Of a stretch of DNA of 64,000 bases, positions 46,570-55,674 are shown in pieces. The notes below the pieces were generated by a model. The model was not told where the DNA came from. It ran no database searches and was given only the letters and a program-made list of their open reading frames with translations. The position numbers were made by a program, and so were the translations under genes. Each line of letters opens with the position of its first letter. Positions within the stretch are counted from its first letter, which is position 1. The stretch is from Brucella daejeonensis (GTDB lineage: Bacteria; Pseudomonadota; Alphaproteobacteria; Rhizobiales; Rhizobiaceae), in the NCBI RefSeq assembly GCF_014199265.1, contig NZ_JACIJG010000001.1:186001-250000 (forward strand), given 5' to 3'.

Positions 46570-46612
46570 GCGCATCCTGTCCGAAAACCGTTTCACGCTT
46601 TTCAGGATACGC
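46570..46612. repeat. short palindromic repeat in the infB-rbfA spacer
   Basis: GCGCATCCTG (46570-46579) pairs with CAGGATACGC (46603-46612) with one mismatch. The inner part is nearly identical to the repeat at 35325-35366 (CCGAAAACCGTTTCACGCTTTTC in that copy reads almost the same). Confidence 0.78.
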
Positions 46613-46614
46613 TC

Positions 46615-46644
46615 ATACCCGCCTGCTTCATTGCAGGCGGGTAT
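46615..46644. other. 12-bp perfect hairpin between infB and rbfA
   Basis: ATACCCGCCTGC (46615-46626) pairs perfectly with GCAGGCGGGTAT (46633-46644), loop TTCATT. The only T tract (GTTTTT) lies on the plus strand, opposite to the operon, so on the operon transcript it is a strong hairpin without a terminator tail. It lies 21 bases after the infB stop. Confidence 0.75.
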
Positions 46645-46664
46645 GTTTTTCATGCTGCTCACGC

Positions 46665-49475
46665 TTACAGCGTGCGCGAAACATGCTCGACGCGGAAGGC
46701 TTCGATGATGTCGCCTGCGCGGATGTCGTCGTAATTCTCGAAGGCCATACCGCATTCCTGGCCGCTCGGCACTTCCGCCACTTCGTCCTTGAAGCGCTTG
46801 AGCGTCTTGAGCTTGCCTTCGTGGATAACCACGTTGTCGCGGATGAGGCGCACGCCCGCACCGCGCTCGACCTTGCCTTCAGTGACACGGCAGCCAGCAA
46901 CCTTGCCAACCTTGGTGATGTTGAAGACCTCAAGAATCTCGGCATTGCCGAGGAAGGTTTCGCGGCGTTCCGGCGACAGAAGACCCGACATGGCCGCCTT
47001 CACGTCATCGATGAGATCATAGATGATGTTGTAGTAGCGGATTTCGATGCCCTGCTGTTCGGCCGAGTCACGCGCCTGCTTGTTGGCGCGAACGTTGAAG
47101 CCGATGATCGCGGCATTGGAGGCTTCGGCCAGCGACACGTCGCTTTCCGTGATGCCGCCCGCGCCCGAATGGACGATACGCGCACGCACTTCGTCGGTGC
47201 CGAGCTTGTCGAGCGCATTGGTGATCGCTTCGATGGAACCCTGCACGTCGCCCTTGATGACGAGCGGGAATTCCTTCGTGCCCGACACCGTCAGCTGATT
47301 CATCATCTGTTCGAGCGAGCCGCGTGCGCCGGACTGGCGAGCCACGGCCTTGTCGCGGGCCAGACGCTGACGATATTCGGCGATTTCACGCGCCTTGGCT
47401 TCATTGGCGACAACGGCAAAACGGTCGCCCGCCTGCGGCGTGCCCTGAAGGCCGAGGATTTCGACCGGCATGGCCGGACCGGCTTCCTTGACGTGCTCGC
47501 CACGGTCATTGACCAGAGCGCGCACGCGGCCCCATTCGCTACCCGCAACCAGAATGTCGCCGGGATTGAGCGTACCCTTCTGCACGAGAACGGTTGCAAC
47601 CGAACCGCGACCGCGATCGAGCTGCGCTTCGATGACCACACCTTCCGCCGTGCGGTCCGGGTCAGCCCTGAGATCGAGCATTTCGGACTGAAGCAGGATC
47701 GCATCGAGCAGCTTGTCGAGATTGATATTGTTCTTGGCCGAAACTTCGACGTCGAGGACTTCACCGCCCATCGATTCCACGAAGACCTCGTGCTGCAACA
47801 GGGCCGTGCGAACCTTCTGCGGATCGGCGGCGGGCTTGTCGATCTTGTTGATGGCCACGATGATCGGAACCCCTGCCGCCTTGGCATGGTTGATCGATTC
47901 AATCGTCTGCGGCATCACGCTGTCATCGGCAGCCACCACGAGGATGGCAATGTCGGTCGCCTGCGCACCACGGGCGCGCATTGCCGTGAAGGCAGCGTGG
48001 CCCGGCGTATCGATGAAGGTGATCTTCTGACCCTTCTGTTCGACCTGATAAGCGCCGATATGCTGGGTGATGCCACCGGCTTCTCCGGACACCACATTGG
48101 CGTGGCGGATGGCGTCGAGCAGCGAGGTCTTGCCGTGATCGACATGGCCCATGATGGTCACGACCGGCGGACGCGAAACCAGCGCAGCCTCATTGTCGGC
48201 AACGTCGAAGATGCCCTCTTCCACGTCCGATTCAGCAACGCGCTTGACGGTGTGGCCGAATTCCTCGGCGATGAGCTGCGCGGTATCGGCGTCGATCACG
48301 TCGCCCGGCTTCATCATCTGGCCCTGCTTCATCAGGTACTTGATGATGTCGACCGAACGCTCGGTCATGCGCTGCGCCAGTTCCTGAAGCGTGATGGTTT
48401 CAGGGATAACGACTTCACGCGAAATCTTTTCGCGCGTTTCCTGCATCTGCGAGCGTTTGAATTTTTCCTGACGGCGACGCATGGCCGAAAGCGAACGCGA
48501 ACGACCGCCCTCTTCCTCAAGATTGCTCGACAGTGTCAACTTGCCGCGACGACGATCGTCGTCACCCTTGGTGGCCTTCGGCGCACGTACTTCCGGCTTG
48601 GCAGGCGTACCGCGACGTACGCCGCCACGACGGTCGTCGTCATCATTAGGCTGGCCGGGCTTGCGGAGCTGGCTCTGCGGCAACGGCTTGCCCGGAATCG
48701 GAGCGGCATCCGCCAGCGACGGCGCTGCGGGACGCGGACCACCCTGCTGTGGACGACCGCCCTGCGGGCGACCGGCCTGCTGCGGGCGGGCGCCCTGCGG
48801 AGCAGGACGCGCATCGGCGCGAGCTTCGGGCTGCGGCATACGCTTTGCGGCTTCTTCTTCCGCCTTGCGGCGCGCGTCGGCCTCAGCCTTGAGACGCGCG
48901 TCTTCTTCCGCCTGACGGCGGGCGGATTCTTCGCGTTCCTTGGCGCGACGCGCATCTTCCTCGGCGCGGCGCTTGGCTTCTTCAACCGCGCGTGCACGTT
49001 CTTCTATTTCACGCGCCTGCGCGCCTTCGAGCGCACGGCGGCGTGCATCCATCTCGGAGCGCGACAGCGTGTTCAGCACCATGCCGGAGCGATCGGACGG
49101 ACGCGGGCGCTGCGCCTGCTGCCCGCCGGGGCGCTGCTGCACGGGGCGTTGCTGCTGGGCGACATGCGGCCTGGTTACCGGTGCGGCGGGTGCTGCCGGA
49201 GCCTTCGCAGCGGGCGCGGGCGCTGCCTGCGGCGCGGCAGGTGCTGCCGGGGCAGCAGGAGCCGGCGCTGCGGGCTTCGGTGCCGCTGCTTCGGTTTCCG
49301 GTTTCTCGTCAGGCCGCGAGAACTTGCGCTTCTTGGTTTCAACGACGACAGCCTTCGTGCGGCCGTGGCTGAAATTCTGGCGCACGGTGCTCTGTTCGAC
49401 GCCTGGCCGTTTCAGGGTCAGCGTCTTCTTGGTGTTGACGCTCAGCGTCTTGTCGTCGTTCGTTTTATCGCTCAT
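46665..49475 (-). CDS. infB: translation initiation factor IF-2
   Basis: IF-2 (936 residues) is the GTPase that places initiator tRNA on the 30S subunit. The N-terminal ~370 residues are low-complexity: Ala/Pro-rich, then a charged Glu/Arg/Ala stretch likely coiled coil, then Pro/Gln/Gly-rich. The conserved part follows with [15 protein letters not shown] (G1), DTPGHAAF (G3) and NKIDKP (G4), then the beta-barrel and C-terminal domains ending [15 protein letters not shown]. The start [11 protein letters not shown] has GGAAACG upstream. A 17-bp hairpin lies 37 bases before the start. Length variation within the repetitive N-terminus is expected between strains. Confidence 0.96.
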   Translation of the reverse strand: MSDKTNDDKTLSVNTKKTLTLKRPGVEQSTVRQNFSHGRTKAVVVETKKRKFSRPDEKPETEAAAPKPAAPAPAAPAAPAAPQAAPAPAAKAPAAPAAPVTRPHVAQQQRPVQQRPGGQQAQRPRPSDRSGMVLNTLSRSEMDARRRALEGAQAREIEERARAVEEAKRRAEEDARRAKEREESARRQAEEDARLKAEADARRKAEEEAAKRMPQPEARADARPAPQGARPQQAGRPQGGRPQQGGPRPAAPSLADAAPIPGKPLPQSQLRKPGQPNDDDDRRGGVRRGTPAKPEVRAPKATKGDDDRRRGKLTLSSNLEEEGGRSRSLSAMRRRQEKFKRSQMQETREKISREVVIPETITLQELAQRMTERSVDIIKYLMKQGQMMKPGDVIDADTAQLIAEEFGHTVKRVAESDVEEGIFDVADNEAALVSRPPVVTIMGHVDHGKTSLLDAIRHANVVSGEAGGITQHIGAYQVEQKGQKITFIDTPGHAAFTAMRARGAQATDIAILVVAADDSVMPQTIESINHAKAAGVPIIVAINKIDKPAADPQKVRTALLQHEVFVESMGGEVLDVEVSAKNNINLDKLLDAILLQSEMLDLRADPDRTAEGVVIEAQLDRGRGSVATVLVQKGTLNPGDILVAGSEWGRVRALVNDRGEHVKEAGPAMPVEILGLQGTPQAGDRFAVVANEAKAREIAEYRQRLARDKAVARQSGARGSLEQMMNQLTVSGTKEFPLVIKGDVQGSIEAITNALDKLGTDEVRARIVHSGAGGITESDVSLAEASNAAIIGFNVRANKQARDSAEQQGIEIRYYNIIYDLIDDVKAAMSGLLSPERRETFLGNAEILEVFNITKVGKVAGCRVTEGKVERGAGVRLIRDNVVIHEGKLKTLKRFKDEVAEVPSGQECGMAFENYDDIRAGDIIEAFRVEHVSRTL

Positions 49476-49511
49476 TACGTTTCCGTTTCCTTCGCGGCTC
49501 CGGCCGCTCTC

Positions 49512-49558
49512 CTCGAGCATTATCCAACGCGACCGGGTCATGTTGGATAATGCTCGAG
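49512..49558. other. perfect 17-bp inverted repeat in the infB leader
   Basis: CTCGAGCATTATCCAAC (49512-49528) is matched exactly by GTTGGATAATGCTCGAG (49542-49558), with a 13-base loop. There is no T tract on the operon strand. It lies between ylxR and infB and ends 36 bases before the infB start codon. Confidence 0.85.
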
Positions 49559-49618
49559 TCATCCGCTTCAACGCATAATCCGCTACGAGGCCTGCCAGAA
49601 CCTCTCCGGGACTACGCT

Positions 49619-50221
49619 CTAATCCAGATTCGATGCGCTTTCACCGCGATAGCGATGCAGCAAAAGCGCCCGCTTTACGAACCCGGCTGCCGCCTTTCCT
49701 TCAAGCACGGCTGCATGTATCACATTTCCGCCCCCAAATGCCAAATCCATTTCTTCACCCGAAAAAAGAGTGAAGGACGGGATTTCCGGGCCATCCAGAT
49801 GCACCACGGCGCGGCGAGCCTGATCGAGCTTGCGCACACCGTCAGCGGCGGCTTCGCTCGCATGGAGCACCATGGCGGCCGTCCCGGTGCGGATCGCCTG
49901 ATCCACCTTGGTCGAACCCGACACCACGGCGCCGGCCTTGCGCGCCAAGGCCAGACTGCCCAGCGCGGATTTCGTCAGCAGCTGATCGACCAGCGCGCCA
50001 AGATCCGCCTGCGGCGTCACGCCTTCCTTCAGCGCCCGCGCAAACAGCTTGCGCTTGACCGCCTCGTCCACCAGCCGGCGCTCGGCTTTCACCCAGCATC
50101 CCCGGCCCGGCAGATTCCGTTTCAGGTCCGGCACGACGGAACCGTCGGGGCCTGCCACAAAACGGATCATTTCATCGGCAGAACCGCTTTCGCGCGTGAC
50201 GATACAGGTTCTGTCGTTCAT
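49619..50221 (-). CDS. YlxR-like RNA-binding protein fused to an L7Ae-like domain
   Basis: This 200-residue protein combines two domains that are separate proteins in Firmicutes. The first ~75 residues are YlxR (DUF448): [12 protein letters not shown], then [18 protein letters not shown]. The second, from about residue 85, is an L7Ae/L30e-type RNA-binding domain ([24 protein letters not shown]). It lies between nusA and infB, as expected. ATG 50221 has GGAGCCC upstream; ATG 50239 is possible. The role is probably in translation or RNA metabolism; mechanism is not established. Confidence 0.9.
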   Translation of the reverse strand: MNDRTCIVTRESGSADEMIRFVAGPDGSVVPDLKRNLPGRGCWVKAERRLVDEAVKRKLFARALKEGVTPQADLGALVDQLLTKSALGSLALARKAGAVVSGSTKVDQAIRTGTAAMVLHASEAAADGVRKLDQARRAVVHLDGPEIPSFTLFSGEEMDLAFGGGNVIHAAVLEGKAAAGFVKRALLLHRYRGESASNLD

Positions 50222-50388
50222 TTCGGGCTCCACGCGCATTCCTGCCCCGCCCTATACGGACTTGCACTCAAATTCACAACCAGAAACCCGATACCAAAAA
50301 TCAAATCTGGTAATACGGGTCATTTCAACATTTCAATTGCCAGAGCTGCACGACCTGAAAACCGCGCGGCTCCGGCAATTTACAAGGC

Positions 50389-51999
50389 TTACGAAGCGGC
50401 TTCTTCCTCGCCGGCTTCCTCGGCCACTTCTTCCTGAGCCGATGCCAGTTCTTCTTCCGTGATCCAGCCGGCCTTCAGGCGAGCCGCCAGAACCATCTGC
50501 TCCGCATCGACGCGCGAAACGTCGAAAGCCGAGAAAATGCCGCTATGGGTCGTCGTATCGCCGTCCTTGCGTTCACGCCAGCCGACGAGATCGTCAGCAG
50601 CATAACCGGCAAAATCCTCGATGGTCTTCACGCCGTCTTCGCCGACCGCGACCAGCATGGCCGTCGTCATGCCCGGCAGTTCGCGAAGCGCGTCCTCGAC
50701 GCCGAGCTCCTTGCGGCGGGCATCCTGTTCGCCTTCGATCCGGTCCAGATATTCGCGGGCACGGTCCTGGATTTCGCCAGCCGTATCCTCATCGAAACCA
50801 TCGATGGATGCGATTTCGCCCGGCTCGACATAGGCCAGTTCCTCAATCGAGGCAAAACCTTCGGAAGCCAGAACCTGACCAACCATCTCGTCGACGTCGA
50901 GGGCTTCCATGAAGAGGTTCGAACGCTCGGTGAATTCCTTCTGGCGGCGTTCGGATTCCTCGTCTTCCGTCAGAATATCGATGTCCCAGCCGGTGAGCTG
51001 CGAAGCGAGGCGGACATTCTGGCCGCGACGACCGATCGCAAGTGATAGTTGGTCATTCGGGACGACAACTTCAATACGTTCCGCATCTTCATCGAGAACA
51101 ACCTTGGCCACTTCAGCAGGCTGGAGCGCGTTGACGATGAAGGAAGCCGCATCCGGCGACCACGGAATGATATCGATCTTTTCACCCTGCAATTCGCCGA
51201 CAACGGCCTGAACGCGGGAGCCGCGCATACCGACGCAGGCGCCGACCGGATCGATGGACGCATCACGCGACACGACGGCGATCTTGGCGCGGGAACCCGG
51301 ATCGCGGGCAACCGACTTGATCTCGATGATGCCGTCATAGATTTCCGGCACTTCCATGGTGAAAAGCTTCGCCATGAACTGCGGATGGGTACGCGACAGG
51401 AAAATCTGCGGGCCGCGCTGTTCGCGACGCACGTCATAGACATAGGCGCGGATACGGTCGCCATAACGGAACGCTTCGCGCGGGATCAGTTCGTCGCGGC
51501 GCACGATGGCTTCGCCACGCCCCAGATCGACGATCACATTGCCATATTCGACGCGCTTGACGGTGCCGTTGACGATCTCGCCGACACGATCCTTGAATTC
51601 GTCATACTGGCGGTCGCGCTCGGCTTCACGCACCTTCTGCACGATGACCTGCTTTGCCGACTGGGCAGCGATACGGCCAAAATCCATCGGCGGAAGCTGG
51701 TCGGCAATGAAGTCGCCAATCTGCGCATCCGGATTGCGGTCACGGGCCGTGAACAGCGAAATCTGCGTGGCGTAATCCTCAACAGTCTCCACGACTTCCA
51801 GCAGGCGCTGAAGCTTGATCTCGCCGGATTTCGCATTGATGTCGGCGCGGATATTGCTTTCCTGACCGTAACGCGAACGCGCCGCCTTCTGGATCGCATC
51901 GGCCATGGCCGCAAGAACGATCTCGCGGTCAATCGACTTCTCGCGTGCGACCGCATCGGCGATCTGCAGAAGTTCCAGCCTGTTAGCACTGACTGCCAT
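50389..51999 (-). CDS. nusA: transcription termination/antitermination factor NusA
   Basis: NusA (536 residues) binds RNA polymerase and nascent RNA, affecting pausing, termination and antitermination. Domains in order: N-terminal RNAP-binding (1-125), S1 (about 135-200), KH1 and KH2 (about 205-345; ...[23 protein letters not shown] and [14 protein letters not shown]), and C-terminal helix-hairpin-helix repeats ([26 protein letters not shown]) with an acidic tail. It follows rimP by 60 bases in the classic operon. Confidence 0.96.
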   Translation of the reverse strand: MAVSANRLELLQIADAVAREKSIDREIVLAAMADAIQKAARSRYGQESNIRADINAKSGEIKLQRLLEVVETVEDYATQISLFTARDRNPDAQIGDFIADQLPPMDFGRIAAQSAKQVIVQKVREAERDRQYDEFKDRVGEIVNGTVKRVEYGNVIVDLGRGEAIVRRDELIPREAFRYGDRIRAYVYDVRREQRGPQIFLSRTHPQFMAKLFTMEVPEIYDGIIEIKSVARDPGSRAKIAVVSRDASIDPVGACVGMRGSRVQAVVGELQGEKIDIIPWSPDAASFIVNALQPAEVAKVVLDEDAERIEVVVPNDQLSLAIGRRGQNVRLASQLTGWDIDILTEDEESERRQKEFTERSNLFMEALDVDEMVGQVLASEGFASIEELAYVEPGEIASIDGFDEDTAGEIQDRAREYLDRIEGEQDARRKELGVEDALRELPGMTTAMLVAVGEDGVKTIEDFAGYAADDLVGWRERKDGDTTTHSGIFSAFDVSRVDAEQMVLAARLKAGWITEEELASAQEEVAEEAGEEEAAS

Positions 52000-52059
52000 C
52001 GGTATCTCCTTGGTGTCGCACCCGGCGTCTCCTCGCGCGGATGCCTGAAACTCAGTTCG

Positions 52060-52743
52060 TTACTTTTCGGTTTCGCCCGACGCCGCTTCACCGGACTGCT
52101 CGTCCGCTTCATCGCCGCCCAGATCGTCACCGGGGATGCGGCCTTCGCGGATCGCCTTGTCCTTGCGCAGCGCGTCGCGGATCAGATCGTCGGTCAGGAC
52201 CAGACGCGCATCCGAAATCAGATCGAAGGGAATGCGCACGACCGGCTCGCTGCCATAGGAGACCTGATCGCTTTCGAGCACCACCGATTCCGCATCGCCC
52301 AGCACGATGCGGCCACGAAATTTCTTGCGGCCCTCATGCACGATGGACGTCTCGACGCGGGCGATATGACCGGCCCAGTCGGCGAAATCCGACTTGCGCA
52401 CCATCGGACGATCGATGCCCGGCGATGAGATTTCAAGATGATACTTGCCGCTGATCGGGTCTTCGACATCGAGAACCGGCGCTATCGTGCGGCTGAGCAG
52501 TTCGCAATCGTCAACGGTCATCGTGCCGTCGGGCCGCTCGGCCATGACCTGCAAGGTCTGGCCGTTCAAACCCGAAAGGCGCACGCGCACCAGACGAAAG
52601 CCCAGCGTATTGATGATCGGCTCGACAATAGCCGCCACTTTCGCATCGATGCCCGTCTCGCGGACGATGCGCTCGTCCACCGCAACCACTGGCGCTTCCA
52701 CTGCCGGCATGTCGGTTTCGCTTGCCTGAACCTGTTCCGTCAA
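52060..52743 (-). CDS. rimP: ribosome maturation factor RimP
   Basis: RimP (227 residues) aids 30S subunit maturation. It shows the two-domain pattern, with [32 protein letters not shown] and [18 protein letters not shown]. The start is a TTG at 52743 ([10 protein letters not shown]), supported by AGAGG eight bases upstream and by the family start. A longer frame from another TTG (52779) begins inside a terminator hairpin and is unlikely. It heads the nusA-infB operon; a terminator-like hairpin lies only about 34 bases upstream. Confidence 0.92.
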   Translation of the reverse strand: MTEQVQASETDMPAVEAPVVAVDERIVRETGIDAKVAAIVEPIINTLGFRLVRVRLSGLNGQTLQVMAERPDGTMTVDDCELLSRTIAPVLDVEDPISGKYHLEISSPGIDRPMVRKSDFADWAGHIARVETSIVHEGRKKFRGRIVLGDAESVVLESDQVSYGSEPVVRIPFDLISDARLVLTDDLIRDALRKDKAIREGRIPGDDLGGDEADEQSGEAASGETEK

Positions 52744-52776
52744 CCTGATAGACCTCTTCAAATATGCTCCAGGTAA

Positions 52777-52810
52777 CAAAAAAGAGCGGGACCGGACGGA
52801 CCCACTCTTG
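52777..52810 (-). terminator. terminator or attenuator upstream of rimP
   Basis: Read on the minus strand, AAGAGTGGG and CCCGCTCTT (52801-52809 with 52782-52790) form a 9-bp stem with one U-G pair and a 10-base loop, followed by six T (52778-52783). The T run ends about 34 bases before the rimP start codon. Confidence 0.8.
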
Positions 52811-52884
52811 TTCGTTCGACCAAGAATTTGAAACCTATATACCAGCGGAAGCTGTTTTTTTCAAGGTGCAATTCGAGGCCGTTA

Positions 52885-53586
52885 TCAGCGCCGGATGAAG
52901 GTCAGATAGGCAGCTACGCGGCCTTCGCGAAACGCCTTGGCTTCATAGCGTGTGCCCGGCCAGCCTTCATAGGCATCGTTCCAGTCGGACGGGCCTTCCG
53001 CCTGCCAGTCGAATGCATCGTGACGGCGGCAATGCTGCAAGGTCCAATTCACGTAATGTTCGATATCGGAGGCAAAGCGGAATTTTGCGCCAGGCTTCAA
53101 AACACGCGCAAAACGGTCGAGATTGGCATCACTGACGAAACGGCGCTTCCAGTGGCGGCGCTTGTGCCATGGATCGGGATAGAAAAGATCTATGCCGGAC
53201 AGCGATGCCTCCGGCAGCCAGTCGAGAACCGCCGTCGCATCCTCGTCATAGAGACGCAAGTTCGGACGCGCTTCTTCATCGAGCGCCGCCAGCATCTTGG
53301 CCATGCCATTGACGAAGGGTTCGACGCCGATAAAGCCGGTCTGCGGATAGCGCCCGCTTTCGTGATAAAGATGCTCGCCGCCGCCAAAACCGATTTCCAT
53401 GCGCACCGCCTCGACAGGCACGGCAAAAAGCGCGCGCAGGTCCGATGGCGCGGGCGCACCAAGATCGAGCTTCAGGCGCGGCAGAAGCTCTTCGAAAAGA
53501 TCGTTCTGATGCTGGCGAAGCGGCTTGCCGTGACGGCGGCCGAAAAAATTTCCGGCCGCGCGTACTGGATGGGATTCATCGCTCAT
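52885..53586 (-). CDS. trmB: tRNA (guanine-N7-)-methyltransferase
   Basis: TrmB (233 residues) methylates G46 of tRNAs. It has [14 protein letters not shown] near the start, the SAM motif [11 protein letters not shown] near residue 70, and the signature [16 protein letters not shown]. The ATG at 53586 is chosen over a TTG at 53595. It follows metK by nine bases and is the last gene before the rimP leader terminator. Confidence 0.95.
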   Translation of the reverse strand: MSDESHPVRAAGNFFGRRHGKPLRQHQNDLFEELLPRLKLDLGAPAPSDLRALFAVPVEAVRMEIGFGGGEHLYHESGRYPQTGFIGVEPFVNGMAKMLAALDEEARPNLRLYDEDATAVLDWLPEASLSGIDLFYPDPWHKRRHWKRRFVSDANLDRFARVLKPGAKFRFASDIEHYVNWTLQHCRRHDAFDWQAEGPSDWNDAYEGWPGTRYEAKAFREGRVAAYLTFIRR

Positions 53587-53595
53587 TCTTGTCAA

Positions 53596-54861
53596 TCAGG
53601 CAGCGAGAGCAGCCTTCAATGCCTTGGTGAGATCGGTCTTCTCCCAGGAGAAGGAACCGTCGCGACCCGGCTTGCGGCCAAAATGGCCGTAGGACGAGGT
53701 CTTGGCATAGATCGGCTTGTTGAGATCGAGATGCTTGCGGATGCCGGTCGGCGACAGGTCCATGACATGGCGCAAAGCTTCTTCGACGGCGGATTCTGCG
53801 ACCTTGCCGGTTCCGTGCAGGTCGACATAGACAGAAAGCGGCTGCGCCACGCCAATGGCATAGGAAAGCTGGATCGTGCAGCGGTCGGCAAGACCGGCGG
53901 CAACCACATTCTTGGCCAGATAGCGCGCCGCATAGGCTGCCGAACGGTCGACCTTGGTCGTGTCCTTGCCGGAGAACGCGCCGCCGCCATGCGGGGCCGC
54001 ACCGCCATAGGTGTCCACGATGATCTTGCGGCCCGTCAGGCCCGCATCGCCATCCGGTCCGCCAATGACGAACTTGCCGGTCGGGTTGATGTACCAGTTG
54101 CAGTTGGCGGCAATCGGCAGATCGCCCAGCGCTTCGCGGATATAGGGTTCGACGACCGAACGCACCTTCTTCGAATCCCAACTTGCATCCATGTGCTGCG
54201 TCGACAGCACGATCTGGGTGACTTCCGCAGCCTTGCCGTTTTCATAGCGCACCGTCACCTGGCTTTTGGCGTCAGGGCCGAGCTTACCGGCATCGCCTTC
54301 ACCCTTGTGGCGGGCTTCGGCCAGCTTTTCGAGAATCTTGTGCGAATAATAGATCGGCGCCGGCATCAGGTCCGGGGTCTCGCGGCAGGCATAGCCGAAC
54401 ATGATGCCCTGATCGCCAGCACCTTCTTCACCCTGACGGTCGGCTGCATTGTCCACGCCCTGCGCGATATCGGCGGATTGGGGATGCAACAGCACGTCGA
54501 TCTTCACCGTCTTCCAGTGGAAGCCGTCCTGTTCGTAGCCGATTTCGCGGATCGCCTTGCGCGCCGCCGAACGGAAACGCGAAGGATTGATAAGCGGATG
54601 ACCGGCCGCATCATGCGCGACGGAACCGTCCTTATTCTTCTTCAGCAAAGTTTCCGGCACACGTACTTCACCGGCAATCACCACGCGGTTGGTGGTGGCA
54701 AGCGTTTCACAGGCAACACGAACCGACCACGGATCGACGCCGGTGCGGCGCGCTTCCTTGTAGATCATGTCGACGATTTCATCGGAAATACGATCGCAAA
54801 CCTTGTCCGGATGTCCTTCAGACACGGATTCGCTGGTGAAGAGATAAGAACTGCGCGACAC
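53596..54861 (-). CDS. metK: S-adenosylmethionine synthetase
   Basis: MetK (421 residues) makes S-adenosylmethionine from ATP and methionine. Motifs: [14 protein letters not shown] near residue 14, [15 protein letters not shown] for ATP binding, and [19 protein letters not shown] near the P-loop. The start is a GTG at 54861 with GAGGGG six bases upstream; the open frame further upstream passes through the leader hairpins and is not family-like. It is followed directly by trmB. The 5' leader contains two hairpins that may be regulatory. Confidence 0.95.
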   Translation of the reverse strand: MSRSSYLFTSESVSEGHPDKVCDRISDEIVDMIYKEARRTGVDPWSVRVACETLATTNRVVIAGEVRVPETLLKKNKDGSVAHDAAGHPLINPSRFRSAARKAIREIGYEQDGFHWKTVKIDVLLHPQSADIAQGVDNAADRQGEEGAGDQGIMFGYACRETPDLMPAPIYYSHKILEKLAEARHKGEGDAGKLGPDAKSQVTVRYENGKAAEVTQIVLSTQHMDASWDSKKVRSVVEPYIREALGDLPIAANCNWYINPTGKFVIGGPDGDAGLTGRKIIVDTYGGAAPHGGGAFSGKDTTKVDRSAAYAARYLAKNVVAAGLADRCTIQLSYAIGVAQPLSVYVDLHGTGKVAESAVEEALRHVMDLSPTGIRKHLDLNKPIYAKTSSYGHFGRKPGRDGSFSWEKTDLTKALKAALAA

Positions 54862-54885
54862 GGGTAACCCCTCTTGAAAATCCAA

Positions 54886-54943
54886 CGGAGAAAATCTCCG
54901 CCACGGAAACACAGTAGCGCCCGGAACATTTTCGTTTCCGGGC
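54886..54943 (-). promoter_or_regulatory. structured 5' leader of metK (two hairpins)
   Basis: Hairpin A: GCCCGGAA (54919-54926) with TTCCGGGC (54936-54943), 9-base loop. Hairpin B: CGGAGA (54886-54891) with TCTCCG (54895-54900), 3-base loop. Both are perfect and lie between the probable promoter and the GTG start. I could not match them to a known SAM or SAH riboswitch by eye. Confidence 0.55.
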
Positions 54944-54951
54944 ACATTCAT

Positions 54952-54981
54952 GTGTTAGCGAAGTTGGGAACAAACCGTCAA
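54952..54981 (-). promoter_or_regulatory. possible sigma-70 promoter of metK
   Basis: Read on the minus strand, TTGACG (54976-54981) and TAACAC (54952-54957) are separated by 18 bases. The -10 match is moderate. The site lies about 90 bases before the GTG start. Confidence 0.35.
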
Positions 54982-55118
54982 TGCATATTCTTGTTGCGAC
55001 ACTGCGCGGGCGGAAAATTTCATTCCCCGACTGCCGTCATGTCATCCCGGATATTCAAAGTCGCAAAAACCGGCGGGGCAGGTCACGGCCCCGCTTTCCG
55101 CCCCGATCGGACGTTCGC

Positions 55119-55529
55119 TCAGTCCGCATCCGCGGCGAGCGATTTCACGAGATCAATGATCTTGCGGCGTACTTTCGGGTCTGAAATTTTCGTGAATGCG
55201 CGGGTAAGCTGCACGCCTTCATTGGAATTCAGGAAATCGACCACATAGGTCGCTTCATTATCCTCGGAAAAACCAGCCGTTGTGGTGCCGGAACCCGGTG
55301 CATCTTCAAAAAAGAAGGAAACCGGTACATTCAGGATGGACGAGATCGCCTGAAGGCGGCTTGCACCGACGCGATTGGTGCCTTTCTCGTACTTCTGAAT
55401 CTGCTGAAATGTTATTCCGAGGCTTTCACCGAGTTTTTCCTGACTGAGGCCCAGCATATTACGGCGAAGACGGATGCGGCTGCCGACATGTACGTCAATC
55501 GGATTGGGCTTCTTTTTATTCTCAATCAT
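55119..55529 (-). CDS. XRE-family regulator, PraR/PhrR-like
   Basis: This 136-residue protein has an N-terminal Cro/CI helix-turn-helix (VGSRIRLRRNMLGLSQEKLGESLGITFQQIQKYEKGTNRVG, about residues 16-56) and a C-terminal region with LTRAFTKISDPKVRRKIIDLVKSLA, likely for dimerisation. It closely resembles rhizobial PraR/PhrR regulators, known for roles in biofilm, quorum sensing or stress; I make that link from memory. It lies upstream of metK in the same orientation, 257 bases away, and downstream of lnt. Its targets are not visible. Confidence 0.85.
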   Translation of the reverse strand: MIENKKKPNPIDVHVGSRIRLRRNMLGLSQEKLGESLGITFQQIQKYEKGTNRVGASRLQAISSILNVPVSFFFEDAPGSGTTTAGFSEDNEATYVVDFLNSNEGVQLTRAFTKISDPKVRRKIIDLVKSLAADAD

Positions 55530-55674
55530 ACAACTGTCACTCCTCGCAACTGCGAGCTTTCATTCATGCCCCGTTCATCAGAACGGGGGTAACATTACGT
55601 TTTGGGAGGTAGTCTGACGGTTTTCCGCAAAACCGTCGCCGCAGGGGCCATAACATCTTAACTATATTAGTCTG

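Noticed and set aside
46683-49550. 955-codon open frame on the plus strand opposite infB
   Set aside because: Antisense to a certain gene; composition mirrors infB codons and shows no domain.
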